Both the position numbers and the translations under genes were made by a program. From Granulosicoccus sp964435305 (GTDB taxonomy: Bacteria > Pseudomonadota > Gammaproteobacteria > Granulosicoccales > Granulosicoccaceae): a stretch of DNA of 64,000 nucleotides. Below the pieces are notes generated by a model. It saw only the letters and a program-made list of their open reading frames with translations, was not told the DNA's origin and did not search any database. Shown one piece after another: positions 25,425 to 34,567 of this stretch (positions within the stretch are counted from its first letter, which is position 1; every line of letters starts with the position of its first letter). Location of the stretch: contig CAYSZH010000001.1 in assembly GCA_964435305.1 (NCBI GenBank), forward strand, positions 15,450 through 79,449, given 5' to 3'.

Positions 25425-26588
25425 ATGGACAATTTAATACAATCCATCGATGAACTAGAAGCGAGTCAACTTGCCAGACTCAAAGGATTCGTCTCCAACG
25501 ATGTCCAAATGAGCGATCTTGGCGACCTTGCCAAACTTCCTGTGACGCGTAAGGATGAACTACACAAATCACAAGCGTCCGATCCACCTTTCGGCATGCT
25601 GAAACCCAAAGATTACAAGCATATTTTTCAGTCGCCAGGGCCAATATACGAAGCCGGCTTAAAAATGCCCGATGCATGGCGTTTCGGTCGCTTTTTCGCT
25701 GCCATGGGTATTGGCGAAAACGACATTGTACAAAACACATTCTCATACCACTTCACGCCCGCAGGTGCGATGATCGATAGCGCTGCAGAGGCGGTTAACG
25801 CAGCTGTATTTCCAGCAGGCCCTGGTAATACACGAGCGCAATGCGACGTCGCCGCAACAATAAAGAGTACAGTGTACGCGGGCACGCCAGACTTTCTAGG
25901 CCTCATCTTGGATAAAGCGGATGAAGAAAACCTGGATTTAAGCTCAATCACTCGCGCAGCTGTTACAGCGGGCCCGTTATTTCCGCAACTTCGTCAACGC
26001 TATCAGGATCGGAATATCCTGTGCAGGCAATGCTATGGCACAGCGGATGTGGGTTTAATTGCGTTTGAGACCGAACATGATATTGATGGCATGTTAGTCG
26101 ATCAGGATGTCATCATAGAAATTGTATCTCCCGGCACCAGTGAACCTGTCGCAGCTGGCGAAATCGGTGAAGTTGTTGTCACGGTGCTTAACGATGTGCA
26201 CCCGATTATCCGATTTTCAGTAGGCGACTTGAGTGCGTTTGGTACCAGCACAAACAGTCAAAAGAAAATTGTTGGCTGGCGCGGCCGTGCCGATCAGGCC
26301 ACCAAGGTAAAAGGCATGTTTATCCGCCCCGAACAAATCTCTACCCTGGTTGGACGGCACCCGGGTATTGACCGAGCCCGTTTAGAAGTTTCTTTCGATG
26401 GCGCACGCGACAGGATCAACCTCACCATTGAATCGGAGCAGCCTCAGTCTGAGCAATTCCTGGGTGAATTGTCGACCCTAGCGCAGGAGACACTAAAGCT
26501 GAAAGCAAACGTGGCTATTGTTGCTAAAGGTGCACTGCCGCGTGATGGCGTGTTGGTTTCAGATTTACGCGAACCCGTGGCTAGCTAA
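25425..26588 (+). CDS. PaaK-like (phenylacetate-CoA ligase family) protein without the usual P-loop
   Basis: A 387-residue relative of phenylacetate-CoA ligase (usually about 430). The N-terminal LAKLPVTRKDEL, the central VYAGTPDFLGLILDKA, RQCYGTADVGLIAFE and the C-terminal GRADQATKVKGMFIRPEQI match the family in order. At the position of the nucleotide P-loop (SSGTTG), this protein has HIFQSPGPIYE, with no Gly-Thr-Thr-Gly. Adenylation may therefore be altered. It is the last gene of the Liv operon and probably acts on the same compound. Start ATG 40 bp after livF. Confidence 0.82.
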   Translation: MDNLIQSIDELEASQLARLKGFVSNDVQMSDLGDLAKLPVTRKDELHKSQASDPPFGMLKPKDYKHIFQSPGPIYEAGLKMPDAWRFGRFFAAMGIGENDIVQNTFSYHFTPAGAMIDSAAEAVNAAVFPAGPGNTRAQCDVAATIKSTVYAGTPDFLGLILDKADEENLDLSSITRAAVTAGPLFPQLRQRYQDRNILCRQCYGTADVGLIAFETEHDIDGMLVDQDVIIEIVSPGTSEPVAAGEIGEVVVTVLNDVHPIIRFSVGDLSAFGTSTNSQKKIVGWRGRADQATKVKGMFIRPEQISTLVGRHPGIDRARLEVSFDGARDRINLTIESEQPQSEQFLGELSTLAQETLKLKANVAIVAKGALPRDGVLVSDLREPVAS

Positions 26589-26869
26589 CAATAAACTGAC
26601 CCAGCTGAGTGGGGCTGGACGTAGATTTCACCACACGTTAGTCCACGCTTTTGCCGCTCGCCGTTGCAACGTTTCGGGCAACACAAAGAGCCGTTTTAAT
26701 CGATCAGAAAAAACATCAATAAAGATTTCGATGTGATCAGTAGGCCGTTCCGGTAATTTTGTTGTGCATCAGTTTCTTCTATTCAGTTGGTATTTTAATA
26801 TCCCATTAATTGGGTCAACAGAATTTTGATACCGATAAGGTCCGAAATGGGCTTGTCTTGGTTACGGTC
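26589..26869. other. Convergent intergenic region after the Liv operon
   Basis: No gene is seen in about 280 bases between the PaaK-like gene and the convergent LysR gene. A palindrome CGTTGCAACG is enclosed by TTGCC and GGCAA, which could fold. No T-tract terminator is clear on either strand. Confidence 0.4.
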
Positions 26870-27784
26870 CTACCTAAACTGTGCCACCGCTTGATCCGCC
26901 GACCCGCACAGGCTTGCTCTAATATGTTCAGCCGCAGCTAACGCGGGTTCGTCTGGTTTTTTTTGTAACACCATGCCCACACCATAGGTTTCAAGCACAG
27001 GCATGCCATGCTGCTGGTTAAGCTCGACAATACCATTCACACAACACGAAACCGGAATAGGTGCAACGGCAAGGTCTGCCAGAATAGCAGCGCGTTGGCC
27101 TGAAATATGAGCACTCATTAACGCGACGCGGTGATCTATGTCAGCAGCTTCAAGGCTTGTTATACCTGCATTGCGCCAGGAACAACTTTCCTCCCATACC
27201 GACACCGGTAGTGGTCGTTTTTTGTACGCCACTCCATTGCGTAAACCTGCCCACGTGAGGCGTTCTTCAAAAACGGGCTCAATATGACTTTCAAGTTTTT
27301 TTCTTGGGTTATAAGTAATCAGTGCGATATCCATGTCGCCACTCTTTATTTTATTCATTAAAGACGCCGTGGAATCGACAACCACATCGACCGTCACACA
27401 ACAATGCGATTGTGAAAAGCGTTGCAGCAGCTCGGGTAGAAGCCGTTCGGCAATGTCATCGGTGGCGCCCATCTGCACTACCCCAGCAACCTCCGGCATC
27501 ACAAAACGGCTGACCATCTCATTATTCAACAGCAGCAAACGCCTGCCGTGCTCAAGCAGCATCTCGCCTTCAGCGGTGGGTTTGACCTTGCGCGAGTCCC
27601 GATAGAACACCGGGCGTCCGAGCAATTCTTCGACTCGTTTCACCTGCATTGAAACCGCGGACGGGGTTCGGAATAGCTTGGCAGCTGCGCTTGAAAAATT
27701 TCCTGTTTCGGCAATGACCACGATTGTGTTCAATAAATCCAGCTCGAGTAGCGGTAACCGACTGTTCTGACTAGATTTATCCAT
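26870..27784 (-). CDS. LysR-family transcriptional regulator
   Basis: About 304 residues. The N-terminal winged helix is LLNTIVVIAETGNFSSAAAK then LFRTPSAVSMQVKRVEELLG, followed by the linker PTAEGEMLLEHGRRLL and a two-lobed effector domain. Starts at 27799 and 27784 are both possible. It is divergent from the DUF1127 gene and convergent with the Liv operon. The target is unknown. The effector domain has several cysteines (Cys-Cys in SHCCVTV, SCSW, SCCVNG), which is unusual. Confidence 0.9.
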   Translation of the reverse strand: MDKSSQNSRLPLLELDLLNTIVVIAETGNFSSAAAKLFRTPSAVSMQVKRVEELLGRPVFYRDSRKVKPTAEGEMLLEHGRRLLLLNNEMVSRFVMPEVAGVVQMGATDDIAERLLPELLQRFSQSHCCVTVDVVVDSTASLMNKIKSGDMDIALITYNPRKKLESHIEPVFEERLTWAGLRNGVAYKKRPLPVSVWEESCSWRNAGITSLEAADIDHRVALMSAHISGQRAAILADLAVAPIPVSCCVNGIVELNQQHGMPVLETYGVGMVLQKKPDEPALAAAEHIRASLCGSADQAVAQFR

Positions 27785-27959
27785 AAACAACTCATGCATC
27801 AATAATATTCACAGATACTATCATATCTTTTCGTTTGATTGAATTGATTTTGTGCCGCAAAGTAATCCTACAGAGCTAAAAAGGCTCCTACTAACGAACA
27901 AAGGCGTAAGCGACCCCTCGCCTTTGACCCGTCAACAATGGATAAAGAGGCGACAAGTC

Positions 27960-28277
27960 ATGAATTCACTATGCACAGAACTGGCGAATACCGAAGTTTC
28001 TGAAGAAAAAAAGTGTTGCAAGCAAGTCATTAAGCTTACACAGAGTCAGGCGATCACAGGTGTATCTTTAGTTGCAAACCTCACCCGTATTATTGAGCGC
28101 ATCAAGACTAGATATGTTCAATACCGTGATCGGCAAGCTTTCCAGCAATTACTGAAACTGGATGAGCATATGTTGAAGGACATCGGTGTGACACGACAAG
28201 ACGTTACGTGGGCAAACAATCTACCGCTGTCTGAGGATGCTGCTACAAAGCTTGAAATTATCGCTCGGCGACGATAG
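27960..28277 (+). CDS. DUF1127 (YjiS-like) protein
   Basis: A 105-residue basic protein. The C-terminal 45 residues, RYVQYRDRQAFQQLLKLDEH then MLKDIGVTRQDV, are a DUF1127 domain (R-x-L..L..LDD..L+DIG). Such domains are often RNA- or membrane-associated adaptors in stress responses; function here is unknown. The ATG at 27960 is preceded by AAAGAGG, while the GTG at 27852 that would give 141 residues has no ribosome site. It is divergent from the LysR gene, which may control it. Confidence 0.75.
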   Translation: MNSLCTELANTEVSEEKKCCKQVIKLTQSQAITGVSLVANLTRIIERIKTRYVQYRDRQAFQQLLKLDEHMLKDIGVTRQDVTWANNLPLSEDAATKLEIIARRR

Positions 28278-28350
28278 CAACAAGCCTTAAAAAACCGGGC
28301 CGCACTACTGTGTAGATACGACGGCGTTGCGTTACTTAGGGTTTAGTTAA

Positions 28351-28383
28351 AACGCGACCCACTGTTCCCAAGTGGGTCGCGTT
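28351..28383 (-). terminator. Terminator hairpin after serS
   Basis: A perfect 13-bp stem, AACGCGACCCACT (28351-28363) and AGTGGGTCGCGTT (28371-28383), loop of 7. Read on the minus strand, the stem ends in TTTT followed by AACTAAA. It lies 47 bp past the serS stop and may also stop transcription from the DUF1127 side. Confidence 0.7.
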
Positions 28384-28429
28384 CAATGTCTCGGGTGCGC
28401 ACGGCAATTTTCTGTTCAGGCGCACTCAA

Positions 28430-29713
28430 CTAAGCAGGTACAAACAAACGCTCAAGCCCACCCATATAAGATTTAAGCGCATCAGGTACCAGCACAGACC
28501 CATCAGCCTGCTGATAATTTTCCAGAACTGCAACAAGGGTTCTACCTACTGCAAGCCCGGACCCATTAAGCGTGTGCAGCAATGCAGGCTTTTTGGACTG
28601 AGCATCACGATAGCGCGCTAGCATACGCCGCGCTTGAAAATCGGTACAGTTGCTACAGGAAGAAATTTCTCTGTACGTGTTCTGTGCTGGCAACCAGACT
28701 TCCAAATCAAACGTTTTTGCCGCCGAAAAACCGATATCACCGCCGCACAGAGCAACCACGCGATACGGTAATTCAAGCTTTTGCAATATCGATTCGGCAT
28801 GGGATGTCATGTCTTCGAGTGCCTGATAAGAATCTTCTGGCTTAACGATTTGCACCATCTCCACTTTTTCAAACTGATGTTGGCGGATCAGGCCACGCGT
28901 ATCGCGACCATAGGAGCCAGCTTCTGAGCGAAAGCAAATGCTGTGACAGGTGTATTTCAACGGCAATTCGGCTTCCTCAACAATGCTGTCTCTCACAGTA
29001 TTGGTGACCGGCACTTCTGAAGTCGGAATCAGAAAATACTCGTTTTCAGTAATTAGCTTAAAGAGATCTTCTTCAAATTTGGGCAATTGACCCGTACCGG
29101 TCAGTGTCTCTCGATTAACAATGGCTGGGACGTTTATCTCGGTGTAGCCATGCTCCAGTGTGTGAGTATCGAGCATCAACTGCGCAAGCGCTCGGTGAAG
29201 TCGAGCCATCTCCCCTTTCATAACAGCGAAACGCGATCCTGTGAGTTTTGCGGCAGTTTCAAAATCCAACACGGCGTTGCGCGCACCAATGTCTACATGG
29301 TCCAGCGGTTCAAAATCAAACGTCCGTGGTGAACCCCAGGTACGGACCTCTTGATTGTCGCTTTCATCTTTACCTGGCGGCACGGACTCATGCACTAAAT
29401 TTGGCATGCTCATAACAACATCACTGATGTCGGTAAGCACATCCGCAAGGTCGTTTTCAGCCTGCTTAAGCTTATCGCCCAAGTCTGTTACTTCTGCGAG
29501 TAAAGGTGCTGCATCCTCACCTTTGGCTTTAGCCTGACCGATGGATTTTGAGCGAGCATTTCGATCGGCCTGCAACTGCTCAGCGCGTTGTTGCACCTCC
29601 TTACGTTTTGATTCGAGCGCCGATAAACGCTCCTGATCAATAACAAGGTTACGGATTTGCTGACGTTCGACAACGAAAGCAAGCTCGTTTCTGACAATTT
29701 TTTGATCGAGCAT
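28430..29713 (-). CDS. serS: Seryl-tRNA synthetase
   Basis: A 427-residue class II synthetase. It begins MLDQKIVRNE, as E. coli SerS, so the frame upstream to 29809 is not coding. The N-terminal coiled-coil arm spans about 30-105 with the conserved RNARSKSIGQAKAKGED. Motif 2 is CFRSEAGSYGRDTRGLIRQH and motif 3 GSGLAVGRTLVAVLENYQ. It charges tRNA-Ser and tRNA-Sec. It lies 65 bp after crcB on the same strand. Confidence 0.97.
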   Translation of the reverse strand: MLDQKIVRNELAFVVERQQIRNLVIDQERLSALESKRKEVQQRAEQLQADRNARSKSIGQAKAKGEDAAPLLAEVTDLGDKLKQAENDLADVLTDISDVVMSMPNLVHESVPPGKDESDNQEVRTWGSPRTFDFEPLDHVDIGARNAVLDFETAAKLTGSRFAVMKGEMARLHRALAQLMLDTHTLEHGYTEINVPAIVNRETLTGTGQLPKFEEDLFKLITENEYFLIPTSEVPVTNTVRDSIVEEAELPLKYTCHSICFRSEAGSYGRDTRGLIRQHQFEKVEMVQIVKPEDSYQALEDMTSHAESILQKLELPYRVVALCGGDIGFSAAKTFDLEVWLPAQNTYREISSCSNCTDFQARRMLARYRDAQSKKPALLHTLNGSGLAVGRTLVAVLENYQQADGSVLVPDALKSYMGGLERLFVPA

Positions 29714-29778
29714 GGGCTGCAGGGTTATGGTTGAGTCATAGGATGATAGCAAGAATAGCGAGCACGGCCAGTTGGCAA

Positions 29779-30171
29779 TTACGGAAAAAACGCTTTCGCT
29801 AAAAACCACCCCAACACCACCGCGAGAAGTGAGCCAAACAGGTTAAGCACAACATTTAACCCTGCCAGCATTATTTCTCCCGACTCGGCCAAACGCAGCG
29901 TGTCGAGTGAAAACGCAGAAAACGTGGTGAAGCCGCCCAACACCCCTGTGGTCAAAAACAGCAGCCATGCTGGAGACACGTTGACACGTCCAATTAGTAA
30001 TGTGGCAATGAAACCGGCCACTAAACAACCGATGATATTCACGCCGAGCGTTCCCAGCGGTATTCGCTGCGCGTCGCTGGCCACGAGCAAGCCAAACCCA
30101 TAACGCATGCTGGCACCCATAGCGCCACCAGCAGCTACACTCAATAAAGCAATAAACGGCGTCATCGGCAT
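29779..30171 (-). CDS. crcB: Fluoride channel CrcB/Fluc
   Basis: A 130-residue protein with four membrane helices. The signature GGFTTFSAFSLDT (about 80-92), with the fluoride-lining phenylalanines, and MGASMRYGFG and NIIGCLVAGF are all present. It forms a dual-topology dimer that exports fluoride. No fluoride riboswitch can be placed in the 48 bp upstream. Confidence 0.95.
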   Translation of the reverse strand: MPMTPFIALLSVAAGGAMGASMRYGFGLLVASDAQRIPLGTLGVNIIGCLVAGFIATLLIGRVNVSPAWLLFLTTGVLGGFTTFSAFSLDTLRLAESGEIMLAGLNVVLNLFGSLLAVVLGWFLAKAFFP

Positions 30172-30219
30172 TTTGCTTGCATTGGCATTTCGTGGACTCT
30201 ATCGCAAAACTGGGTAACA

Positions 30220-30807
30220 ATGAATCGACTGACATTAGGCATTATAATTCTTTCTCTTAGCAGCAGCGCGGCAGCTGAGCAATTGTATCGCTGGATTGAG
30301 CCTGACGGTTCGATAACTTTCTCACCTAACCCGCCGCCTAAAGGTGTGGATTACCGAGAAGTTAACGCTGAAGCCGGCAACGATGTCGATGCTGAGACAC
30401 TCAATAAAATAAGCGCAGCTGAAAAGCCTGCATCCATTTTATCCACGTCCAGCATTGACCCGGTTGCAACTGTACCCAACACAGCCGCAGTCCAAGCACC
30501 GGTATCGGCCGCAGTGACTAAACCTGGGTTGATGTATGCACCCGACACAACGGCACGAGCAACAACAAAAGCAGCGCACTCGAATGCGAACGCACAAGCG
30601 GCAGATACGCCAACAGCTGTAAACAGTGCGGCGGTTCAAAACCTGACAGTGGCATCGAATAAGAAGCGTGAACGCTGCGTTGAATTAAGCAAACGTGTTG
30701 TGTCTTTAGAGAGACGTTTACGATCTGGTCTAACCGCAATTGATATGGACAATACGGTCGTCGCTATGGCGCGTTATCAGCGCAGCTATGATCAACACTG
30801 CGCATAA
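30220..30807 (+). CDS. DUF4124-domain exported protein
   Basis: A 195-residue protein with a signal peptide (cleaved after about residue 19, SSSAAA-EQ). The DUF4124 domain follows at once (QLYRWIEPDGSITFSPNPPP), then an Ala/Thr/Val-rich low-complexity region (about 60-145) and a C-terminal basic helix with two cysteines (KRERCVELSKRVVSLERRL and QHCA). Such proteins are periplasmic or envelope proteins of unknown function, common in gammaproteobacteria. It is divergent from crcB. Confidence 0.85.
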   Translation: MNRLTLGIIILSLSSSAAAEQLYRWIEPDGSITFSPNPPPKGVDYREVNAEAGNDVDAETLNKISAAEKPASILSTSSIDPVATVPNTAAVQAPVSAAVTKPGLMYAPDTTARATTKAAHSNANAQAADTPTAVNSAAVQNLTVASNKKRERCVELSKRVVSLERRLRSGLTAIDMDNTVVAMARYQRSYDQHCA

Positions 30808-30858
30808 AGCAAAGCCCTGTATTAATGCTGACGTAGGAACGAAGAACGGCGCGGTTTT

Positions 30859-31338
30859 TTAAGCTGTCGTAGCGCGCCTGTTTGATTGCTGTGATGCCTG
30901 CTCGGCATCCAGCGCAAAGCTGTGATTTTGCCGCAAACAATACCCCACCCACTTATGTAAGAAGCGATTTAAGTGGTAGCCCTCCTGTAAATCCCGCGTC
31001 CGCCTAATGTCTTTTCTTATCGACGGGATAAGACCGCTCATCACTTCACAGGCCCGAGCATCATGATAAAGCCTTATCGTTAGATCTGGCTCACGCGCTT
31101 TTCTCGAACCTGGAGAAAACAGGTAAGTGAGCTTGAACGTAGTCGTGTAGCGGTTGTGCTCTATGTGGCTTAGCTCCAGAGGTAACAAGCCTTTTGGATG
31201 AGACAGGTAAACACCCTCGCCCATATCGCGCAGATTAGGCGCTAGCAGCCGCAACAGCATGTAGTTCTTTTCGTACAACTCCATGAGTGTTGCAAAACGA
31301 GCACTAGTGCGTGGTCGGTTTATTGTGGTGTCGTGCAT
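30859..31338 (-). CDS. yqiB: YqiB/DUF1249 family protein
   Basis: A 159-residue protein. The ATG at 31338 is chosen because the family begins near ARFATLMELYEKNYMLLRLL; the frame runs on to 31491 without family similarity. RYTTTFKLTYLF, LTIRLYHDARACEV and LNRFLHKWVGYCL match YqiB of E. coli. The molecular function is not known. The E. coli gene lies with nudF and cpdA, unlike here. Confidence 0.88.
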   Translation of the reverse strand: MHDTTINRPRTSARFATLMELYEKNYMLLRLLAPNLRDMGEGVYLSHPKGLLPLELSHIEHNRYTTTFKLTYLFSPGSRKAREPDLTIRLYHDARACEVMSGLIPSIRKDIRRTRDLQEGYHLNRFLHKWVGYCLRQNHSFALDAEQASQQSNRRATTA

Positions 31339-31532
31339 CGTGTATTCTTTACAACCGGTCTTTAAATAGGACTTGAGCCCTATATTATGGTTGTCCGGTG
31401 TGGGATGCACAATATCTTTATTTGACAAATGTGTGACGCTCCGGCAGGTATTTTGCCTTGTTTTCCGGCGATTTACCCCCATGTTTTTCACGCCTTTTGT
31501 TGTTTTGATGCCATACTACAGCGCTTTAGCGC

Positions 31533-31560
31533 TTGCAGTTATGGGCTAAATAGCGATAAT
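31533..31560 (+). promoter_or_regulatory. Promoter of infA
   Basis: TTGCAG (31533-31538), 16 bases, then GATAAT (31555-31560), about 30 bp before the infA start. AGCGCT occurs twice just before and over the -35 (from 31520), which could be an operator or chance. Confidence 0.6.
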
Positions 31561-31591
31561 GGCGCTCAAAACCGATTCCTAACGAGATTTA

Positions 31592-31810
31592 ATGGCTAAA
31601 GAAGAACCAATTGAAATGGAAGGTACCGTAATCGATACCCTTCCTAACACGATGTTTCGCGTAGAACTAGAAAACGGGCATGTTGTTACTGCTCACATTT
31701 CAGGCAAGATGCGCAAGCACTACATACGTATTCTTACGGGTGATAAAGTCACTGTGCAAATGACACCTTACGATCTATCGAAAGGCCGAATTACTTACCG
31801 AAGCCGATAA
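31592..31810 (+). CDS. infA: Translation initiation factor IF-1
   Basis: A 72-residue S1/OB-fold protein of the exact family length. It begins MAKEEPIEMEGTVIDTLPN and ends LSKGRITYRSR, as in E. coli. It binds the ribosomal A site with IF-2 and IF-3 during initiation. Position next to clpA is conserved in gammaproteobacteria. Confidence 0.98.
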   Translation: MAKEEPIEMEGTVIDTLPNTMFRVELENGHVVTAHISGKMRKHYIRILTGDKVTVQMTPYDLSKGRITYRSR

Positions 31811-31893
31811 GGCGCGGTGAGAATATGCATAAATAATCTGCTGATTGTTAATGCTTTTGGCAACGGTATTAAACGTTGGCTAGCAGCTTAGAC

Positions 31894-34170
31894 TTAAGCT
31901 GTCGCCTCCTTACTCTCGCGGCTCTCAAATTCGAAGGTAATGTCCCCTTTCTCATCGAGCTTAACGCGTACCTTGCCGCCTTTATTGAGCTGACCAAACA
32001 AGATCTCATCCGCTAATGGCTTTTTGATGTTCTCACTGATAATGCGCGCCATCGGTCGCGCACCCATAGCCTGATCAAATCCATGTTCGGCGAGCCAGGC
32101 TTTGGCTTCATGATTAAAGTCGATCGATACGTTTTTCTCGTCGAGCTGTGCTTCCAGTTCAATAATGAATTTGTCAACAACGTTTAGAATTATGCTCTTG
32201 TCCAGAGGTTTAAACTGGATAATCGCATCCAGCCGATTTCGGAATTCCGGTGTAAACATCTTATTAACCGCTTCCATACCATCGGTGCTGTGATCTTGAA
32301 CTGTAAATCCCATAGTGGTACGTGAAATGGATTCAGCCCCTGCATTGGTTGTCATAACCAATATGATGTTGCGGAAATCTGCTTTGCGCCCATTGTTATC
32401 GGTAAGCGTACCATGATCCATGACCTGCAAAAGCAGGTTAAAGACATCTGGATGTGCTTTTTCTATTTCATCAAGCAACACAACTGCGTGTGGGTTTTGA
32501 ACAACGGCATCGGTCAGTAAACCACCTTGATCAAAACCAACGTAGCCTGGGGGTGCACCAATGAGCCTCGAAACGGTGTGCCGCTCCATATACTCAGACA
32601 TATCAAAGCGAATAAGCTCGATACCCATAATTTGCGCAAGCTGCTTGGTCACTTCTGTCTTGCCGACTCCAGTTGGCCCTGCAAACATGAAACTGCCAAT
32701 GGGTTTATCTTCTGGCCCCAAACCTGAGCGAGACATCTTGATTGCCGCCGATAAGGTATCAATTGCATCGTCCTGACCAAATACCAGCATACGAAGATCT
32801 CGCGACAAGGTACGTAACTTGTCCATGTCGGTAGATGAAACACTCTTTTCTGGTATGCGAGCGATCTTGGCTACAATCGCTTCAATATCTTTTACCGAGA
32901 TGGTTTTCTGTTTTGATTTAGTGCTGCCCTTAACACGATGGTTGGCACCTGCCTCATCGATAACATCTATCGCTTTGTCTGGCAGAAACCGATCGTTTAT
33001 GTATCGGCTGGAAAGCTCGGCTGCCGTCTTGAGCGCATTCTGCGAATACTTAACTTCGTGAAATTCTTCGTAGCGCGATTTCAAGCCTTTAAGAATTTCA
33101 AAGGTTTGATCCACGGTTGGTTCGACAACATCGATTTTCTGGAATCGACGAGACAAGGCACGATCTTTCTCAAAAATGCCCCGATATTCCTGATATGTGG
33201 TGGAGCCAATGCACTTAAGCTCACCTGATGCCAACATTGGCTTGATAAGGTTAGAGGCATCCATAACTCCGCCGGACGCGGCACCTGCACCAATAATGGT
33301 ATGAATTTCATCGATAAAGAGAATAGCGCCGGGCTCTTTTTTAAGCTGGGTGAGTATGCTTTTTAAACGCTTTTCGAAGTCGCCTCGGTATTTGGTTCCG
33401 GCAACCAGTGATCCTAAATCAAGTGAATAAATGACGCTCTCTGACAGTACATCAGGGACTTCACCATCAACAATCTTCTTGGCAAGGCCTTCGGCAATAG
33501 CGGTTTTGCCAACGCCTGCTTCACCCACTAGAAGTGGATTGTTTTTTCGGCGCCTACATAGCACCTGAGAAGCCCGCTCAATTTCAAAGTCACGACCAAT
33601 CAGTGGATCAATCTCGCCCATCTGAGCTTTAACGTTAAGGTTGGTTGCGTACTTGTCTAATGGCTTGGCATCAGATTCACCGTCTTCGCCGGTGTATTCG
33701 GTACTGCCCTCTTCAAGATCTTCTGGCTCATCCTGGGAATTTTTGGCAATGCCGTGAGAAATATAATTAACAACATCAAGGCGTGTGATGTTTTGCTTAT
33801 TGAGTAAGTAAACGGTTTGAGAATCTTGTTCGCCGAAAATTGCAACCAGTACGTTTGCACCGGTAACTTCTTTTTTACCTGAGCTTTGCACATGGAATAC
33901 AGCACGTTGCAGCACACGCTGAAAGCCTAGAGTCGGCTGGGTTTCGCGAGTATCGTTTTCGTCGAGTAGCGGTGTGTTTTCTTCTACAAAGGTATCGAGC
34001 TCATCACGCAACGTATCTAGATCGCCACCACAAGCACGAAGCACTTGAGCTGCCGTAGGATTATCGATAAGCGCAAGCAGTAGATGTTCAACGGTCATAA
34101 ATTCAAACCGTCTGGCTCTTGCTTCCTTAAACGCATTGTTAAGGGTAAATTCTAACTCTTTGCTAAGCAT
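31894..34170 (-). CDS. clpA: ATP-dependent Clp protease ATP-binding subunit ClpA
   Basis: A 758-residue AAA+ unfoldase, partner of ClpP. The start MLSKELEFTLNNAF is that of ClpA. The N-terminal Clp_N repeats span 1-145, the first AAA module has GEAGVGKTA and LFIDEIHTIIGAG, and the second has GPTGVGKTE and VLLDEIEKAHPD. There is no long coiled-coil M domain, which separates it from ClpB. It lies downstream of clpS on the same strand, convergent with infA. Confidence 0.97.
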   Translation of the reverse strand: MLSKELEFTLNNAFKEARARRFEFMTVEHLLLALIDNPTAAQVLRACGGDLDTLRDELDTFVEENTPLLDENDTRETQPTLGFQRVLQRAVFHVQSSGKKEVTGANVLVAIFGEQDSQTVYLLNKQNITRLDVVNYISHGIAKNSQDEPEDLEEGSTEYTGEDGESDAKPLDKYATNLNVKAQMGEIDPLIGRDFEIERASQVLCRRRKNNPLLVGEAGVGKTAIAEGLAKKIVDGEVPDVLSESVIYSLDLGSLVAGTKYRGDFEKRLKSILTQLKKEPGAILFIDEIHTIIGAGAASGGVMDASNLIKPMLASGELKCIGSTTYQEYRGIFEKDRALSRRFQKIDVVEPTVDQTFEILKGLKSRYEEFHEVKYSQNALKTAAELSSRYINDRFLPDKAIDVIDEAGANHRVKGSTKSKQKTISVKDIEAIVAKIARIPEKSVSSTDMDKLRTLSRDLRMLVFGQDDAIDTLSAAIKMSRSGLGPEDKPIGSFMFAGPTGVGKTEVTKQLAQIMGIELIRFDMSEYMERHTVSRLIGAPPGYVGFDQGGLLTDAVVQNPHAVVLLDEIEKAHPDVFNLLLQVMDHGTLTDNNGRKADFRNIILVMTTNAGAESISRTTMGFTVQDHSTDGMEAVNKMFTPEFRNRLDAIIQFKPLDKSIILNVVDKFIIELEAQLDEKNVSIDFNHEAKAWLAEHGFDQAMGARPMARIISENIKKPLADEILFGQLNKGGKVRVKLDEKGDITFEFESRESKEATA

Positions 34171-34172
34171 TT

Positions 34173-34208
34173 TTAGTTTTAACCAAAGTATTAGTTTTAA
34201 CCGAAGTT
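34173..34208. repeat. 18-bp tandem duplication between clpS and clpA
   Basis: TTAGTTTTAACCAAAGTA (34173-34190) is repeated at 34191-34208 with two or three changes. It is two bases upstream of the clpA start, so it sets the spacing and the ribosome-binding region of clpA. Confidence 0.65.
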
Positions 34209-34249
34209 GTTCCAATTATACGGAAATGCAAATTCGTTTTGCTCCGCGG

Positions 34250-34567
34250 TTAGGCCTCTTCCATTTCGCACATCAACGGATGTTTGCTTTCGCGAGAATA
34301 TTGATTCACCAAAGCCACTTTCGTTTCTGCGATTTCTCGGGTGTAGACTCCGCAAACACCTTTACCTTTTTGGTGAACATGCAACATGATGACATGTGCC
34401 TGCTCCCAGTCCAAATTAAAGAACAGCTGCAACACCTCGACCACAAACTCCATCGGGGTGTAGTCATCATTGACTAACACAACTTTAAAAAGCGGAGGTT
34501 TCGCAAGCTTTGGACGAGCTCGCTCAACTACCAACCCACCTTCGTTATTCTCTTCTTCTTGACTCAT
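34250..34567 (-). CDS. clpS: ClpAP adaptor ClpS
   Basis: A 105-residue adaptor that passes N-degron substrates to ClpA. It has the disordered acidic N-terminus (SQEEENNEG), then the core FKVVLVNDDYTPMEFVVEVL, with the Asn-Asp-Asp of the binding pocket, and HVHQKGKGVCGVYTREIAET. Normal length. Confidence 0.97.
   Translation of the reverse strand: MSQEEENNEGGLVVERARPKLAKPPLFKVVLVNDDYTPMEFVVEVLQLFFNLDWEQAHVIMLHVHQKGKGVCGVYTREIAETKVALVNQYSRESKHPLMCEMEEA

Noticed and set aside
29714..29809. N-terminal extension of serS
   Set aside because: The 32 extra residues have no similarity to SerS; family start MLDQKIVRNE is at 29713.
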